Positions 29,217 through 38,600 of a stretch of 50,721 bases of DNA are shown piece by piece (position 1 is the stretch's first letter; each line of letters starts with the position of its first letter). Below the pieces are notes generated by a model. The model saw only the letters and a list, made by a program, of their open reading frames with translations, was not told the origin of the DNA and ran no database searches. The stretch comes from Marivirga sp. GTDB taxonomy: Bacteria; Bacteroidota; Bacteroidia; Cytophagales; Cyclobacteriaceae. The translations under genes and the position numbers were made by a program. The stretch is taken from positions 1 to 50,721 of the forward strand of contig NZ_JAGXGF010000161.1 in NCBI RefSeq assembly GCF_024636815.1, read 5' to 3'.

Positions 29217-30218
29217 TTACCATCTAATAAGAGCAGATGCCCATGTAAATCCACTACCAAAAGCAGCTAAGCAAACTAAATCCCCCTCTTTAACTTTTCC
29301 TTCATGCCACGCTTCACTTAATGCAATTGGAATAGAAGCTGCAGTAGTATTACCATATTTTTGGATGTTATTGTAAACCTTATCATCTGACAAGCCCATT
29401 TTTGATTGAATAAACTTAGAGATTCGTAAGTTTGCTTGATGCGGTACTAGCATATCAATATCAGAAGCTTTTAGATTATTTGCTTCCAATGCTTCATTGA
29501 TGACTTCCTGGAAACGAACTACCGCATGCTTAAACACCATATTTCCGTTCATATACACTTTATAACCTGAAGTATCTAAAATCTGCTCGGGTTGTCTTTC
29601 TTCTCTTGGCCGACTACTCCCTGGGTCTTTCACATATAATTCCTCAGCATAAGTTCCTTCAGCGTGCAAATGAGTGGACAAAACACCCTGCTGGTCACTT
29701 GCACTCATAATAGCTACTCCTACCCCATCACCGAAAATAACAGCAGTTGAGCGTCCTCTATCTGACATATCTATGGCACTGGACTGAATTTCACCACCTA
29801 CAACCATAATGTTTTTATACATGCCAGTTTTAATAAACTGATCCGCCACAGATAAACTATAAACAAAACCTGAACATGCATTGCGAATATCTAAGCAACC
29901 TATTGTACTCATGCCCATCTCTCGTTGCAGCAAAACACTCGAGCCTGGAAAGAAATAATCAGGCGTAATGCTCGCAAAAATGATAAAATCAATATCATCA
30001 TTTTTCATCTTTGCATTTTCCAAAGCCATATCAGTTGCTTTTTTAGCCATTTTAGCTAAAGAGCCCTCTATTTCAGGATCAAAGAACCGTCTTTCCTTTA
30101 TTCCTGTACGTTCTGTAATCCATTCATCGGTTGTGTCTATCCACTTTGCTATATCATCATTGGTCACCACTGTTTGAGGTACAGCATGACCTAAACCAAC
30201 TATTTTTGAATTTTTCAT
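29217..30218 (-). CDS. fabH: Beta-ketoacyl-ACP synthase III
   Basis: 333 residues, normal for KAS III, which condenses acyl-CoA with malonyl-ACP to start fatty-acid synthesis. Catalytic triad C115 (IRNACSGF), H260 (VPHQANLR) and N290 (YGNTTAASIP). TTDEWITERTGIKERRF is a family mark. Because no fabD/fabG/plsX cluster is next to it, this may be one of several paralogues, including one for branched-chain or flexirubin/aryl-polyene lipids. Confidence 0.92.
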   Translation of the reverse strand: MKNSKIVGLGHAVPQTVVTNDDIAKWIDTTDEWITERTGIKERRFFDPEIEGSLAKMAKKATDMALENAKMKNDDIDFIIFASITPDYFFPGSSVLLQREMGMSTIGCLDIRNACSGFVYSLSVADQFIKTGMYKNIMVVGGEIQSSAIDMSDRGRSTAVIFGDGVGVAIMSASDQQGVLSTHLHAEGTYAEELYVKDPGSSRPREERQPEQILDTSGYKVYMNGNMVFKHAVVRFQEVINEALEANNLKASDIDMLVPHQANLRISKFIQSKMGLSDDKVYNNIQKYGNTTAASIPIALSEAWHEGKVKEGDLVCLAAFGSGFTWASALIRW

Positions 30219-30360
30219 ATTTAATTTACTCGTTTCCGTTTCCTGTTACATTTGAAATAAATGTAGCATTTCAAAATGCGACCCAATATAGAGCAATATT
30301 GGATTCTAATCAAAAATAGTAGTCATGCAGAGTATTTAAACCGACTGATGTCTACACCAA

Positions 30361-30873
30361 TTATTCTTCAAACCAAGTTTTATAAAGCGTGTAATTTTTG
30401 GCTGTCCTAGCAAAAATTTCTTGCATTTCACCTTCTATCTTTTTTACTTTTTTGGCGGGAACTCCAGCATAGATATAACCTGACTCTACAATAGTATTTT
30501 CTAAAACCACAGCTCCTGCTGCCACCATAGCACCAGATTGAACGACTGCGTTATCCATCACAATAGCTCCCATTCCAACCAATGCAGAATCTTCAATTGT
30601 GCAACCATGAACAATAGCTTTATGCCCTATAGATACTTTATTACCTATAGTAGTCGAAGCCTTCTGATAAGTGCAATGGATAACGGCTCCATCTTGTATA
30701 TTGGTTTGGTCACCTATGATAATACTGTTCACGTCACCTCTTACCACAGCACTCCACCAAATGCTGCATTCCTTGCCAATTGTCACATCACCAACAATCA
30801 CTGCATTGTCAGCTATGTAAGTATTTTCTCCAATGATGGGCAATTTCCCTTCGCATTTCTTAATTATTCCCAT
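30361..30873 (-). CDS. Gamma-carbonic anhydrase-family hexapeptide protein
   Basis: 170 residues of left-handed beta-helix hexapeptide repeats (IADNAVIVGDVTIGKECSIWWSAVVRGD). Metal histidines fit AVIHCTYQ and IGHKAIVHGC. The family (YrdA/PaaY type) binds zinc or iron; carbonic anhydrase or CoA-thioesterase activity varies. Divergent from the YceI gene at 30994. Confidence 0.9.
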   Translation of the reverse strand: MGIIKKCEGKLPIIGENTYIADNAVIVGDVTIGKECSIWWSAVVRGDVNSIIIGDQTNIQDGAVIHCTYQKASTTIGNKVSIGHKAIVHGCTIEDSALVGMGAIVMDNAVVQSGAMVAAGAVVLENTIVESGYIYAGVPAKKVKKIEGEMQEIFARTAKNYTLYKTWFEE

Positions 30874-30993
30874 TTTATATTATATTTTTATATGTATCGA
30901 AATTAATAATAATGTACTTTTTATATTACTTCCACAAACTTTATAAAAGTTAAGGCGTTATTCGAGTAAGTCAATAAAAATCTCTAATCTATT

Positions 30994-31755
30994 ATGAAAA
31001 TTTTAAAAACAACAAGCGCATTAGCACTAGCTGTAATATTAACGGTTGCTTGCACTTCCAATCCTAAAGGAGACGAAGCAAAAGTAAGCGAAGCAGAAGA
31101 AGTAACAGAAGCAGAAGGTATCGAAATACTTGTATCCTCTGATGAAGCTGATATGGAATTTGTTGGAACAAAACCTACAGGAAGGCATTATGGAAACATT
31201 GCGCTTTCTGATGGCTCTATTTCTGTAAAAGATGGAAAAGTAACCGGTGGTAAATTCATTTTTGATTTAAATCAAATTACTATTACGGACTTAAAAGATG
31301 ATCGTGAAAATCATAAAAAATTAGTGAATCACTTGCAATCAGATGACTTTTTTGATGCAGAAAATCATCCTCAGGTTATATTCGAGTTAGTTTCCATAAA
31401 ATCACTAAATCCTGAGAAAACAGCCGCTGATTACGATTCCTATCAAGATGATATGGAGCAACCTTCAAAAGATGAAAAAATTATGGAAATACCGGAATAT
31501 GAGTTAGAAAATGCCACTCATGAAGTAACAGGTAATTTAACTATGAGAGGAAAAACTTTAGCTATCACAGTACCCGCAAAAATTAATGTTAATGACAAAG
31601 GAGTTAAAGCTTTTACTAACTTCAGTATTGATAGAACCAAATGGGGTCTAATGTATGGGGATGAATCTAAAGTCGATGATAAATTAAAAGACAAATTTAT
31701 TTATAACATCGTTGGTGTTGGATTTAATATTGATGCTAAAGCTGAAAACATGTAA
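30994..31755 (+). CDS. YceI-family lipoprotein
   Basis: 253 residues. Signal with lipobox MKILKTTSALALAVILTVAC, cysteine 20. The body is a YceI lipocalin-like barrel: KVTGGKFIFDLNQITITDL, DDFFDAENHPQVIFELVSI, TGNLTMRGKTLAITVPAKI, FSIDRTKWGLMYGD. YceI proteins bind isoprenoid or other long lipids in the periplasm. The acidic stretch after the cysteine is a flexible linker. Its own terminator follows. Confidence 0.92.
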   Translation: MKILKTTSALALAVILTVACTSNPKGDEAKVSEAEEVTEAEGIEILVSSDEADMEFVGTKPTGRHYGNIALSDGSISVKDGKVTGGKFIFDLNQITITDLKDDRENHKKLVNHLQSDDFFDAENHPQVIFELVSIKSLNPEKTAADYDSYQDDMEQPSKDEKIMEIPEYELENATHEVTGNLTMRGKTLAITVPAKINVNDKGVKAFTNFSIDRTKWGLMYGDESKVDDKLKDKFIYNIVGVGFNIDAKAENM

Positions 31756-31780
31756 TCCATTTCTTTTAAAAAGAAACTGA

Positions 31781-31812
31781 AGGTTGCTACTATTTTTTAG
31801 CAACCTTTTTTT
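31781..31812 (+). terminator. Terminator after the YceI gene
   Basis: AGGTTGCTA (31781-31789) pairs with TAGCAACCT (31798-31806), then a T-run. Confidence 0.85.
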
Positions 31813-31840
31813 ATGCAATTTTGCCAAAAAATAAGCTCTA

Positions 31841-33127
31841 TTGGAATCTATAAAAATCGAAATATCACAATTCCCAAATTATTGGGAGTCATTAATAGAC
31901 TGGAGCAATCAATTTCCATATGTGGCCATTTTCCATCCGCAACAAGTAGAACAATATCCTTTTGGAGCTTTCCTAAAGTGTATTGCAGTAGGAAATGAAA
32001 AAATAAAACTCAGTACTCCATATTTCCAATCTTTAAAAACTTACGTAAAAGAAAACCCAGATAAAAAGCTATTTGGTTATTTGGGATATGATTTAAAAAA
32101 TGAATTAGAAAAATTAAAAAGCGAAAATCTATCTGTTATCAATTGGGAACCCATGAATTTCTTTATTCCTGATTGTATCATTTCATTTGAAGGAAATCAT
32201 CTCATCATTCAAAGTGAAAATCCCGAACTATTTCAAAATAAAATTAGACACGCACTTTCAAAAAGCATTGCAAAAAATATAGCAAAAGCATCGATTAGAA
32301 ATTTAAAAGTATGGACAAATAAAGCCGAATATATTGACACAGTAAATAAATTAAGAAACCACATTGAAGAAGGTGATATTTACGAAATCAATTATTGCAT
32401 AAACTATTCAGCAAAAGCTAAAAACTTAAATCCTATTCAAGTATTCCAGGAGCTATGCAATAACTCTCCAGCTCCTTTTGCATCATTTCTAAAGATGGGC
32501 AAACAATATATAATCTCTGCTTCTCCCGAACGCTTTATAAAACTCAAAGACAATAAAATTATCAGTCAGCCCATAAAAGGAACTGCAAGCAGAGGTATAA
32601 CGGATTTAGAAGATGAGGAAAACAAAAAACAGCTATCTGAAAGCGAGAAAGAAAGAGCTGAAAATATGATGATAGTGGATTTAGTGAGGAATGATTTAGC
32701 CAAATCAGCCAAAAGTGGAAGTGTGAAAGTTGAGGAGATTTTCGGCATCTATAGCTTCGAGCAAGTACATCAAATGATCAGCACTATTTCAGCAAATAAA
32801 CGCCATGAAATTCACTCTGTTGATACCATTAAAAATGCATTCCCAATGGGAAGTATGACGGGTGCTCCAAAAATCAGAGCTATGAAATTGATTGAAGAAT
32901 ACGAAAACAGCAAAAGAAATGTATTTTCAGGAAGTATAGGCTATTTCAATGGAGAAAATGAATTTGATTTTAATGTGCTCATCCGTAGTATTTATTTTGA
33001 TGAAGAAACCAATGATTTAAATTATCAGGTCGGCAGCGCCATTACATATGATTCTGATGCAGAAGCTGAATATCAAGAATGCCTCCTAAAAGCCAAAGCA
33101 ATAGAAAAAACACTTGGTATTCTATAA
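31841..33127 (+). CDS. pabB: Aminodeoxychorismate synthase component I
   Basis: 428 residues of the chorismate-using family. K246 in QPIKGTASRG is the PabB-type lysine (anthranilate synthase has PIAGT), so it should make aminodeoxychorismate for folate. Other family marks: EGDIYEINYC, SASPERFI, EKERAENMMIVDLVRNDL, GSMTGAPKIRAM and SGSIGYF. The N-terminal half is short. There is no ATG near the start; TTG at 31841 gives MESIKIEI. Neither pabA nor pabC is adjacent. Confidence 0.9.
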   Translation: MESIKIEISQFPNYWESLIDWSNQFPYVAIFHPQQVEQYPFGAFLKCIAVGNEKIKLSTPYFQSLKTYVKENPDKKLFGYLGYDLKNELEKLKSENLSVINWEPMNFFIPDCIISFEGNHLIIQSENPELFQNKIRHALSKSIAKNIAKASIRNLKVWTNKAEYIDTVNKLRNHIEEGDIYEINYCINYSAKAKNLNPIQVFQELCNNSPAPFASFLKMGKQYIISASPERFIKLKDNKIISQPIKGTASRGITDLEDEENKKQLSESEKERAENMMIVDLVRNDLAKSAKSGSVKVEEIFGIYSFEQVHQMISTISANKRHEIHSVDTIKNAFPMGSMTGAPKIRAMKLIEEYENSKRNVFSGSIGYFNGENEFDFNVLIRSIYFDEETNDLNYQVGSAITYDSDAEAEYQECLLKAKAIEKTLGIL

Positions 33128-33193
33128 TCTTACAAATCTTAAATTTCCCAAGGAAAAACTACTGCCATAATGTCATTTTCAAGAATTATTGGC

Positions 33194-33201
33194 TACCTTT
33201 G
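33194..33201 (+). promoter_or_regulatory. -7 element upstream of miaB
   Basis: TACCTTTG matches TAnnTTTG and lies 47 bp upstream of the miaB ATG. The -33 TTG is not at the expected place, so the promoter is only partly supported. Confidence 0.35.
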
Positions 33202-33247
33202 CCTGTTATAAATAAATACAACACAAAGCACTTTATAAATACCAAAT

Positions 33248-34714
33248 ATGAGTGAATTGATTAAAGATCTGGACATCATTGCAGAAGAAACCAAAACGGA
33301 TGAATCTTGTGCTGTTCAGGTATCAAAAGAAGAAAATACAGGCAAAAGCCGAAAATTATATATTGAAAGCTATGGCTGCCAGATGAATTTCTCTGATAGC
33401 GAAATTGTTACTTCCATTATGAAAGAAAATGGTTTTGACACCACCAATGATTTCAATAATGCAGATGTGATTTTCCTGAACACTTGCTCAATCAGAGAAA
33501 AGGCTGAACTGACGGTTAGAAAAAGACTTACGGATTTCAATAAAGTGAAAAAGAGTAAGCCTGAAATGCAGATCGGAATATTGGGATGCATGGCTGAGCG
33601 ACTGAAAACCAAGCTATTAGAAGAAGAAAAGATAGTTGATATAGTAGCTGGCCCTGATTCCTACCGTGATTTACCCAATTTGGTAAAAACAGTAGACGAT
33701 GGTGAAAAAGCAGTCAATACATTCTTAAGTAGAGAAGAAACTTATGCAGACATCAGCCCGGTGCGATTAAATTCCAATGGCGTAACTGCATTTATTTCCA
33801 TCATGCGTGGTTGTGATAATATGTGTTCTTTCTGTGTAGTGCCATTCACTAGAGGAAGAGAAAGAAGTCGTGATCCTTTTTCAATTGTAAAAGAAGCTCA
33901 GGATTTATTTGACAGAGGCTACAGAGAAGTTACGCTTTTAGGTCAGAATGTCGATTCCTATAAATGGTCTGAAGAAATCAATAATAAAGCGAGATTAGAA
34001 AAGATTGAGAAGAAAGAAGAAGTAGAGGTGATCAATTTTGCCAATTTGATTGAAATGGTAGCCAATGTTTCTCCTGATTTGAGAGTAAGATTCTCAACTT
34101 CTCATCCAAAAGACATTACAGATGAGGTATTGCATACAATGAAAAGGTATGACAACATCTGTAAATACATTCATTTGCCAGCTCAAAGCGGTAATTCACG
34201 TATTTTAAAAATGATGAATCGTACCTATGACAGAGATTGGTACATCAACAGAGTGGATGCAATCCGTGATATTTTAGGGCCAGAATGCGGGATTTCATCT
34301 GATATGATTTCAGGTTTCTGCTCCGAAACTGAAGAAGATCATCAGGACACATTAAGCTTGATGGATTATGTGAAATATGATTTCTCTTATATGTTCTTTT
34401 ACTCTGAAAGACCAGGAACTTTAGCCGAAAAGAAATATGAGGATGATATTCCTTTAGAAACCAAAAAAAGAAGATTACAGGAAATCATTAACAAACAAAG
34501 AGCGCATTCATCTGAAAGAAATCATCTGATTGTAAATAAAGTACACAAAGTTTTAGTGGAAGGCACTTCAAAAAGGTCTGATGATCAACTACAAGGAAGG
34601 AATTCAGCCAATAAAGTGGTGATTTTCCCAAGAGAAAATTACAAAAAAGGAGATTATGTTGATGTGTATGTAGATGAATGCACAGGTGCAACATTAATAG
34701 GAAAAGCAGTTTAA
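33248..34714 (+). CDS. miaB: tRNA-2-methylthio-N6-dimethylallyladenosine synthase
   Basis: 488 residues. Radical-SAM methylthiotransferase that modifies i6A37 of tRNA. The N-terminal UPF0004 domain carries the cluster cysteines at C44 (ESYGCQMN), in [12 protein letters not shown] and in ILGCMAERL. The radical-SAM motif is [20 protein letters not shown]. The C-terminal TRAM-like domain ends [19 protein letters not shown] and [12 protein letters not shown]. First gene of the unit that runs through secG; 12 bp separate it from the next gene. Confidence 0.95.
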   Translation: MSELIKDLDIIAEETKTDESCAVQVSKEENTGKSRKLYIESYGCQMNFSDSEIVTSIMKENGFDTTNDFNNADVIFLNTCSIREKAELTVRKRLTDFNKVKKSKPEMQIGILGCMAERLKTKLLEEEKIVDIVAGPDSYRDLPNLVKTVDDGEKAVNTFLSREETYADISPVRLNSNGVTAFISIMRGCDNMCSFCVVPFTRGRERSRDPFSIVKEAQDLFDRGYREVTLLGQNVDSYKWSEEINNKARLEKIEKKEEVEVINFANLIEMVANVSPDLRVRFSTSHPKDITDEVLHTMKRYDNICKYIHLPAQSGNSRILKMMNRTYDRDWYINRVDAIRDILGPECGISSDMISGFCSETEEDHQDTLSLMDYVKYDFSYMFFYSERPGTLAEKKYEDDIPLETKKRRLQEIINKQRAHSSERNHLIVNKVHKVLVEGTSKRSDDQLQGRNSANKVVIFPRENYKKGDYVDVYVDECTGATLIGKAV

Positions 34715-34726
34715 ACACTATTTGCA

Positions 34727-35992
34727 TTGGATATACAAACTATCAAAAATAGATTTGGCATAATCGGTAATTCCGATCATTTGAACTTTGCCATAAAAGT
34801 AGCCATGCAGGTTGCTCCTACTGACATGACAGTGCTTATAACAGGTGAAAGTGGTGTCGGTAAAGAATCATTTTCTAAAATTATTCATCAACTTAGTGCT
34901 AGAAAACATGGGCAGTTTATTGCAGTAAATTGCGGTGCAATTCCTGAAGGGACTATTGACTCAGAACTTTTCGGACATGAAAAGGGCTCATTTACGGGTG
35001 CTTATGATGCCAGAAAAGGTTATTTCGAAGTTACTGACAGTGGAACAATCTTTTTAGATGAAATAGGTGAAATGCCACTCCCTACTCAATCTCGATTATT
35101 ACGGGTGTTGGAAAATGGAGAGTTCATTAGAGTAGGTTCTTCCAAAGTAATGAAGACTGATGTTCGGGTAGTTGCCGCCACGAACGTTAATCTGATTCAA
35201 GCCGTTGAAAAAGGAAAGTTCAGAGAGGACCTATATTATAGATTGAATACAGTTCCCATTTTTGTTCCGCCTTTGCGTGATAGAGGTGAAGACATTGAAT
35301 TGTTATTCAGAAAATTTACATCTGATTTTGCTGAAAAGCACCATGTTAATTCCATAAAACTTACTGAAGGAGCAAAGCAAGCTTTAATGGCTTATCGATA
35401 TCCTGGAAATATTCGTCAGTTGAAAAATTTAGCTGAGCAAATCTCCCTTTTAGAAATGGAAAGAGAAGTCGATAAAGACATTTTGTTGAAATATCTACCA
35501 CAGGAAGGGAATATGATGCCGGCACTTTATAAAAGCCAAGGCAGCAGCAGTGGTGATAAAGACAATTTTTCCGAGAGAGATATTTTATATAAAATTCTAT
35601 TTGATATGCGAAATGATGTGGAAGACCTTAAAAAGTTGGTTCATAACGTATTGAAAAATGAGAATTATGGTGAAGAAATTTTAAAAGATAATGAAGACTT
35701 ATTTGAAGTTAAGCAAAATGAGTTTAAAGAAAATGCCGAAGGAGTAAGAACACCTTATTTATTGGACAGCCGGAAAGATGAGGGGGATGATGCTAATGAT
35801 AGTTTTGATTTGGAAGATTACCAAGACGCTGAGCATGAGGTAGAGGAAGAATCTTTATCATTGGAGAAGAAAGAAAAAGAGATGATTGAAAGGGCTCTTT
35901 CAAAAAATCAGAATAAAAGAAAATATGCGGCACGGGATTTGGGTATTTCCGAGCGTACATTGTATAGAAAAATTAAGCAATATGACCTTTAG
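34727..35992 (+). CDS. Sigma-54-interaction AAA+ transcriptional regulator without receiver domain
   Basis: 421 residues. The AAA+ domain begins at the N-terminus: Walker A GESGVGKE at 40-47, the sigma-54 loop GSFTGA at 87-92 (GAFTGA in most relatives), Walker B TIFLDEIGEM, and NIRQLKNLAEQIS near the sensor region. An acidic linker of about 120 residues follows, then a Fis-type helix-turn-helix (KRKYAARDLGISERTLYRKI). It lacks a phosphoreceiver or ligand-binding domain, so its signal is unknown. TTG start at 34727; no ATG is suitably placed. Coupled to lptE by an 11-bp overlap. Confidence 0.9.
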   Translation: MDIQTIKNRFGIIGNSDHLNFAIKVAMQVAPTDMTVLITGESGVGKESFSKIIHQLSARKHGQFIAVNCGAIPEGTIDSELFGHEKGSFTGAYDARKGYFEVTDSGTIFLDEIGEMPLPTQSRLLRVLENGEFIRVGSSKVMKTDVRVVAATNVNLIQAVEKGKFREDLYYRLNTVPIFVPPLRDRGEDIELLFRKFTSDFAEKHHVNSIKLTEGAKQALMAYRYPGNIRQLKNLAEQISLLEMEREVDKDILLKYLPQEGNMMPALYKSQGSSSGDKDNFSERDILYKILFDMRNDVEDLKKLVHNVLKNENYGEEILKDNEDLFEVKQNEFKENAEGVRTPYLLDSRKDEGDDANDSFDLEDYQDAEHEVEEESLSLEKKEKEMIERALSKNQNKRKYAARDLGISERTLYRKIKQYDL

Positions 35993-36509
35993 AATTATCT
36001 TAATCTTTATGTTTGTAGCGGTATTCACTAGTTCTTGTGGTGTTTACAGCTTTACGGGAGCGTCTATTGCTCCAAACATAAAAACCATGTCAATTCAATA
36101 TTTTTATAATGATTCAGGCAATGGTCCTCCAAATTTACAACAAACTTTTACTGAGGAAATCAGGGATTATTATCAACAAAATACGAGTTTAGAATTAGTG
36201 GATTCAAATGGCGACTTACAATTGGAAGGATCAATAACAGGCTATAGGGTTCAACCAATTGCTGTAACAGCTTCTGGAAATCCAAACCTAGCCGATGCTG
36301 CAGGTGCGCAAAGATTGACAATTACAGTAAAAGTAAGTTATGTAAACACTAAAGATGAGGTTTTCAATTTCGACAATAAATCCTTTTCTTTTTATGAAGA
36401 TTTTGATGCTACATCCACTACTTTAACTGCAGTGGAAGATCAGTTGATTGAAACCATTACAGATCAAATTATTTTAGATATATTTAATGCGTCAGTAGCA
36501 AATTGGTAA
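35982..36509 (+). CDS. lptE: LptE-family outer-membrane lipoprotein (LPS assembly)
   Basis: 175 residues from ATG 35982. Signal MTFRIILIFMFVAVFTSSC with lipobox cysteine 19, then GVYSFTGASI, the usual Bacteroidetes LptE entry. The body (TMSIQYFYNDSG, TFTEEIRDYYQQNTSLELV, DLQLEGSITGY, ending QIILDIFNASVANW) fits the LptE/secretin-associated fold. It plugs the LptD barrel for LPS export. The start codon lies inside the upstream regulator gene, which implies translational coupling. A longer frame from 35886 is a shadow. Confidence 0.88.
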   Translation: MTFRIILIFMFVAVFTSSCGVYSFTGASIAPNIKTMSIQYFYNDSGNGPPNLQQTFTEEIRDYYQQNTSLELVDSNGDLQLEGSITGYRVQPIAVTASGNPNLADAAGAQRLTITVKVSYVNTKDEVFNFDNKSFSFYEDFDATSTTLTAVEDQLIETITDQIILDIFNASVANW

Positions 36510-36544
36510 AATTTTGTAACTTTAATGCTTAAACTTAGGACCAA

Positions 36545-37669
36545 GTGGATAAACAAAGGCTTACAACCCTTATTAATCAACCAGAAAAACTAGAAGAAAC
36601 AGACTTCAAAGATTTAACCAGTCTGAAGAATGAATACCCCTATTTTCAAGCTTTATTACCATTAATCACTATTGGTTCAAAAAAATATTCACCTCAAAGT
36701 GAGAAGGCGTATTTACAATCTTCAGCTATTTATGCTTTAGATAGAAAGCACCTCAAGGAAATCTTAACAAGAGATAATCAATCACTTCCTAGGGAAGAAA
36801 CAAAAGAAAAAACTCAACAGAATAAAGTAATTACAGAGGAGAAAAATAAAGTTGTTGGAGAACCTATACAAGAACACAAAAAGCCAGTAAGAAAAACACA
36901 ACCTTCTGCATATTCTAAAACAGAGGTTACAGAAACTCCAGCTCCTTCTCATCTACCTGATTCCTTTTTTGAAGATTTATTCAAAGAAATGGAGGCATTA
37001 AAGGCTGAAAAGGAAAACTATCAAAAAATTTTAGATAGGTTCGAAGCAAAGAATTCTGAAAAACCAGAACCTAAAGCTGAAACCACAAAAAAAACAACAG
37101 CAAAACCAGGAAATAAGAAAGCAACAGCCACTAAAGCTTCTACTACAAAAAAAAGTACAAGTACAACTAAACCTAAAACTTCTAGTACGACCAAAAAAAC
37201 AACCTCAAAAAAAGCTACTACTAAGAAAACATCGACTACCAAATCAAAAGAAAATACAAAAAAGACTCCTACTACAAAGGCTAAGAAAACAACAAAAGCA
37301 GATGAAAAAAAGCCAAAAAAGGATGAACATGATATAATTGAAGAAATAAATTCAAGAAAAGAATTAAAAATAAGCGATGCCCACAAAAAAGAACAAATAA
37401 GTATAATCAACAATTTTATTGAGAAAGAGCCGGTCTTGACTAAAAGAATAAATGCTGATAATCAGTCTAATAAGCAAGAAGCAGAGGATCTTTCCGCTAG
37501 CAGCACCAATCTTTCGGATGATGTTGTTTCAGAAACTTTGGCGAAATTGATGATAAAACAAGGAAGAAAGCAAAAAGCCATTGATATTTACAAGAAATTA
37601 ATTTGGAAATTTCCACAAAAAAAGACGTACTTTGTCGAAATTATTGGTGAGTTAAAAAAAGAATCATAA
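36545..37669 (+). CDS. Lys/Thr-rich conserved protein between lptE and secG
   Basis: 374 residues from a GTG start. Residues 1-80 are helical (LTTLINQPEKLEETDFKDLT), about 175-265 is a low-complexity tail of Lys, Thr, Ser and Ala (repeats such as TTKKTTSKKATTKK), and the last about 50 residues form a TPR-like helical pair (LAKLMIKQGRKQKAIDIYKK). The middle recalls histone-H1-like basic tails. No catalytic motif. It starts 35 bp after lptE, and secG begins 4 bp after its stop. The position is conserved in Bacteroidetes as far as I recall; function unknown. Confidence 0.8.
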   Translation: MDKQRLTTLINQPEKLEETDFKDLTSLKNEYPYFQALLPLITIGSKKYSPQSEKAYLQSSAIYALDRKHLKEILTRDNQSLPREETKEKTQQNKVITEEKNKVVGEPIQEHKKPVRKTQPSAYSKTEVTETPAPSHLPDSFFEDLFKEMEALKAEKENYQKILDRFEAKNSEKPEPKAETTKKTTAKPGNKKATATKASTTKKSTSTTKPKTSSTTKKTTSKKATTKKTSTTKSKENTKKTPTTKAKKTTKADEKKPKKDEHDIIEEINSRKELKISDAHKKEQISIINNFIEKEPVLTKRINADNQSNKQEAEDLSASSTNLSDDVVSETLAKLMIKQGRKQKAIDIYKKLIWKFPQKKTYFVEIIGELKKES

Positions 37670-37673
37670 ATAC

Positions 37674-38096
37674 ATGTTAACATTATTAATTACTTTAATC
37701 ATTTTAGTTGCCATTTTGTTGGTGTTGGTAGTATTAGCTCAAAACTCTAAAGGCGGTGGTTTATCCAGCCAATTTGGAGGTTCAGGAGCTAGTCAGGTAG
37801 TAGGCGTGAAAAGAACAGGTGATATTCTAGAAAAAATCACTTGGGTATTGGCTATTAGTTTAGTCGTATTAAGCTTGGCTTCTTCTTTTGTTATCAAAAC
37901 TTCGACAACAGATACAGGTTTTACTAGTCCTAACATTGAAAAAGCTCAAGACGAAACTTTACTTCCTGGTATGGAAGGTGGTGGTCAGGAAGAAGGGCTA
38001 TTGCCTCCAACAGAAGGTGAAGGAAATTCAGAAGGCGGAAATCAAGAATTGATTGAAGGACTTGAAGAGTCAGAAGAAGGTAATTCAGAAGAATAA
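37674..38096 (+). CDS. secG: Preprotein translocase subunit SecG
   Basis: 140 residues. N-terminal helix LTLLITLIILVAILLVLVVL, the SecG mark AQNSKGGGLSSQFGGSGASQ, then a second helix WVLAISLVVLSLASSFVI. SecG assists SecYE in protein export. The C-terminal 60 residues are acidic and glycine-rich (EGGGQEEGLLPPTEGEGN), a tail common in this phylum. Last gene of the miaB unit, followed by a terminator. Confidence 0.93.
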   Translation: MLTLLITLIILVAILLVLVVLAQNSKGGGLSSQFGGSGASQVVGVKRTGDILEKITWVLAISLVVLSLASSFVIKTSTTDTGFTSPNIEKAQDETLLPGMEGGGQEEGLLPPTEGEGNSEGGNQELIEGLEESEEGNSEE

Positions 38097-38118
38097 TCTT
38101 TAATTATAGATATTATAT

Positions 38119-38150
38119 TAAAAGGGAATCCGAAAGGCTTCCCTTTTTTT
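38119..38150 (+). terminator. Terminator after secG
   Basis: AAAAGGGAA (38120-38128) pairs with TTCCCTTTT, followed by T-run to 38150. Confidence 0.85.
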
Positions 38151-38600
38151 GTGTACAATTATTTAGGGTGCTCTTGATAAAAGCTTCGAAATCTCCAAAC
38201 CAAATAATATTTCCTCGAAGAGAGCGGGAAGGAGGACAAAAAGGCGGGGAGGGTGCTGGGTTGAAGCGTGGAAGCATCTTTTTGTCTTGACTTTTTCTTT
38301 TTTGTTAAGAAAAAAGAAAGTAAAATAAAATTTGGAAACGGAATACTAGAAACTGAATAAAAAACCTCGTTTTTTAAAGGAAAACCTATTTTATGAGGTT
38401 TTTCACAGCTAAAAAATTTTTATGAAATGCTTTGTAAAAGCAATAGAGAAGAATTTTAATGCAAAATTAATTATCAAGAGGAGCCTATTTAAAAAAGATT
38501 AGTAGGTGAAATATGTAATGAAATAGGTAATCAACAATGAGTAAATTTGAAATACAATTCTGTCAATATGCCAACATAATAACTTGCCAACTTTAACACT
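38151..38600. other. Non-coding gap with degenerate inverted repeats
   Basis: No gene seen. ACTTTTTCTTTTTT near 38288-38303 faces AGAAAAAAGAAAGT, a pattern frequent in intergenic DNA of this phylum. AAAAACCTC (about 38362-38370) pairs with GAGGTTTTT (about 38396-38404) across a 25-nt loop. The G-rich run around 38220-38260 (GAGCGGGAAGGAGGACAAAA) has a composition unlike its surroundings. This may be a worn repeat or the relic of an inserted element. Confidence 0.4.

Noticed and set aside
30538-30906. 122-residue plus-strand frame antisense to the gamma-carbonic anhydrase
   Set aside because: The opposite strand has clear hexapeptide repeats and metal histidines.
35886-35981. N-terminal extension of LptE
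   Set aside because: It is an out-of-frame reading of the helix-turn-helix of the upstream regulator; the lipoprotein signal begins at 35982.
37021-37413. 130-residue hydrophobic minus-strand frame inside the Lys/Thr-rich gene
   Set aside because: The Val/Phe-rich sequence is just the reverse complement of Lys/Thr codons (AAA, ACA); not a membrane protein.
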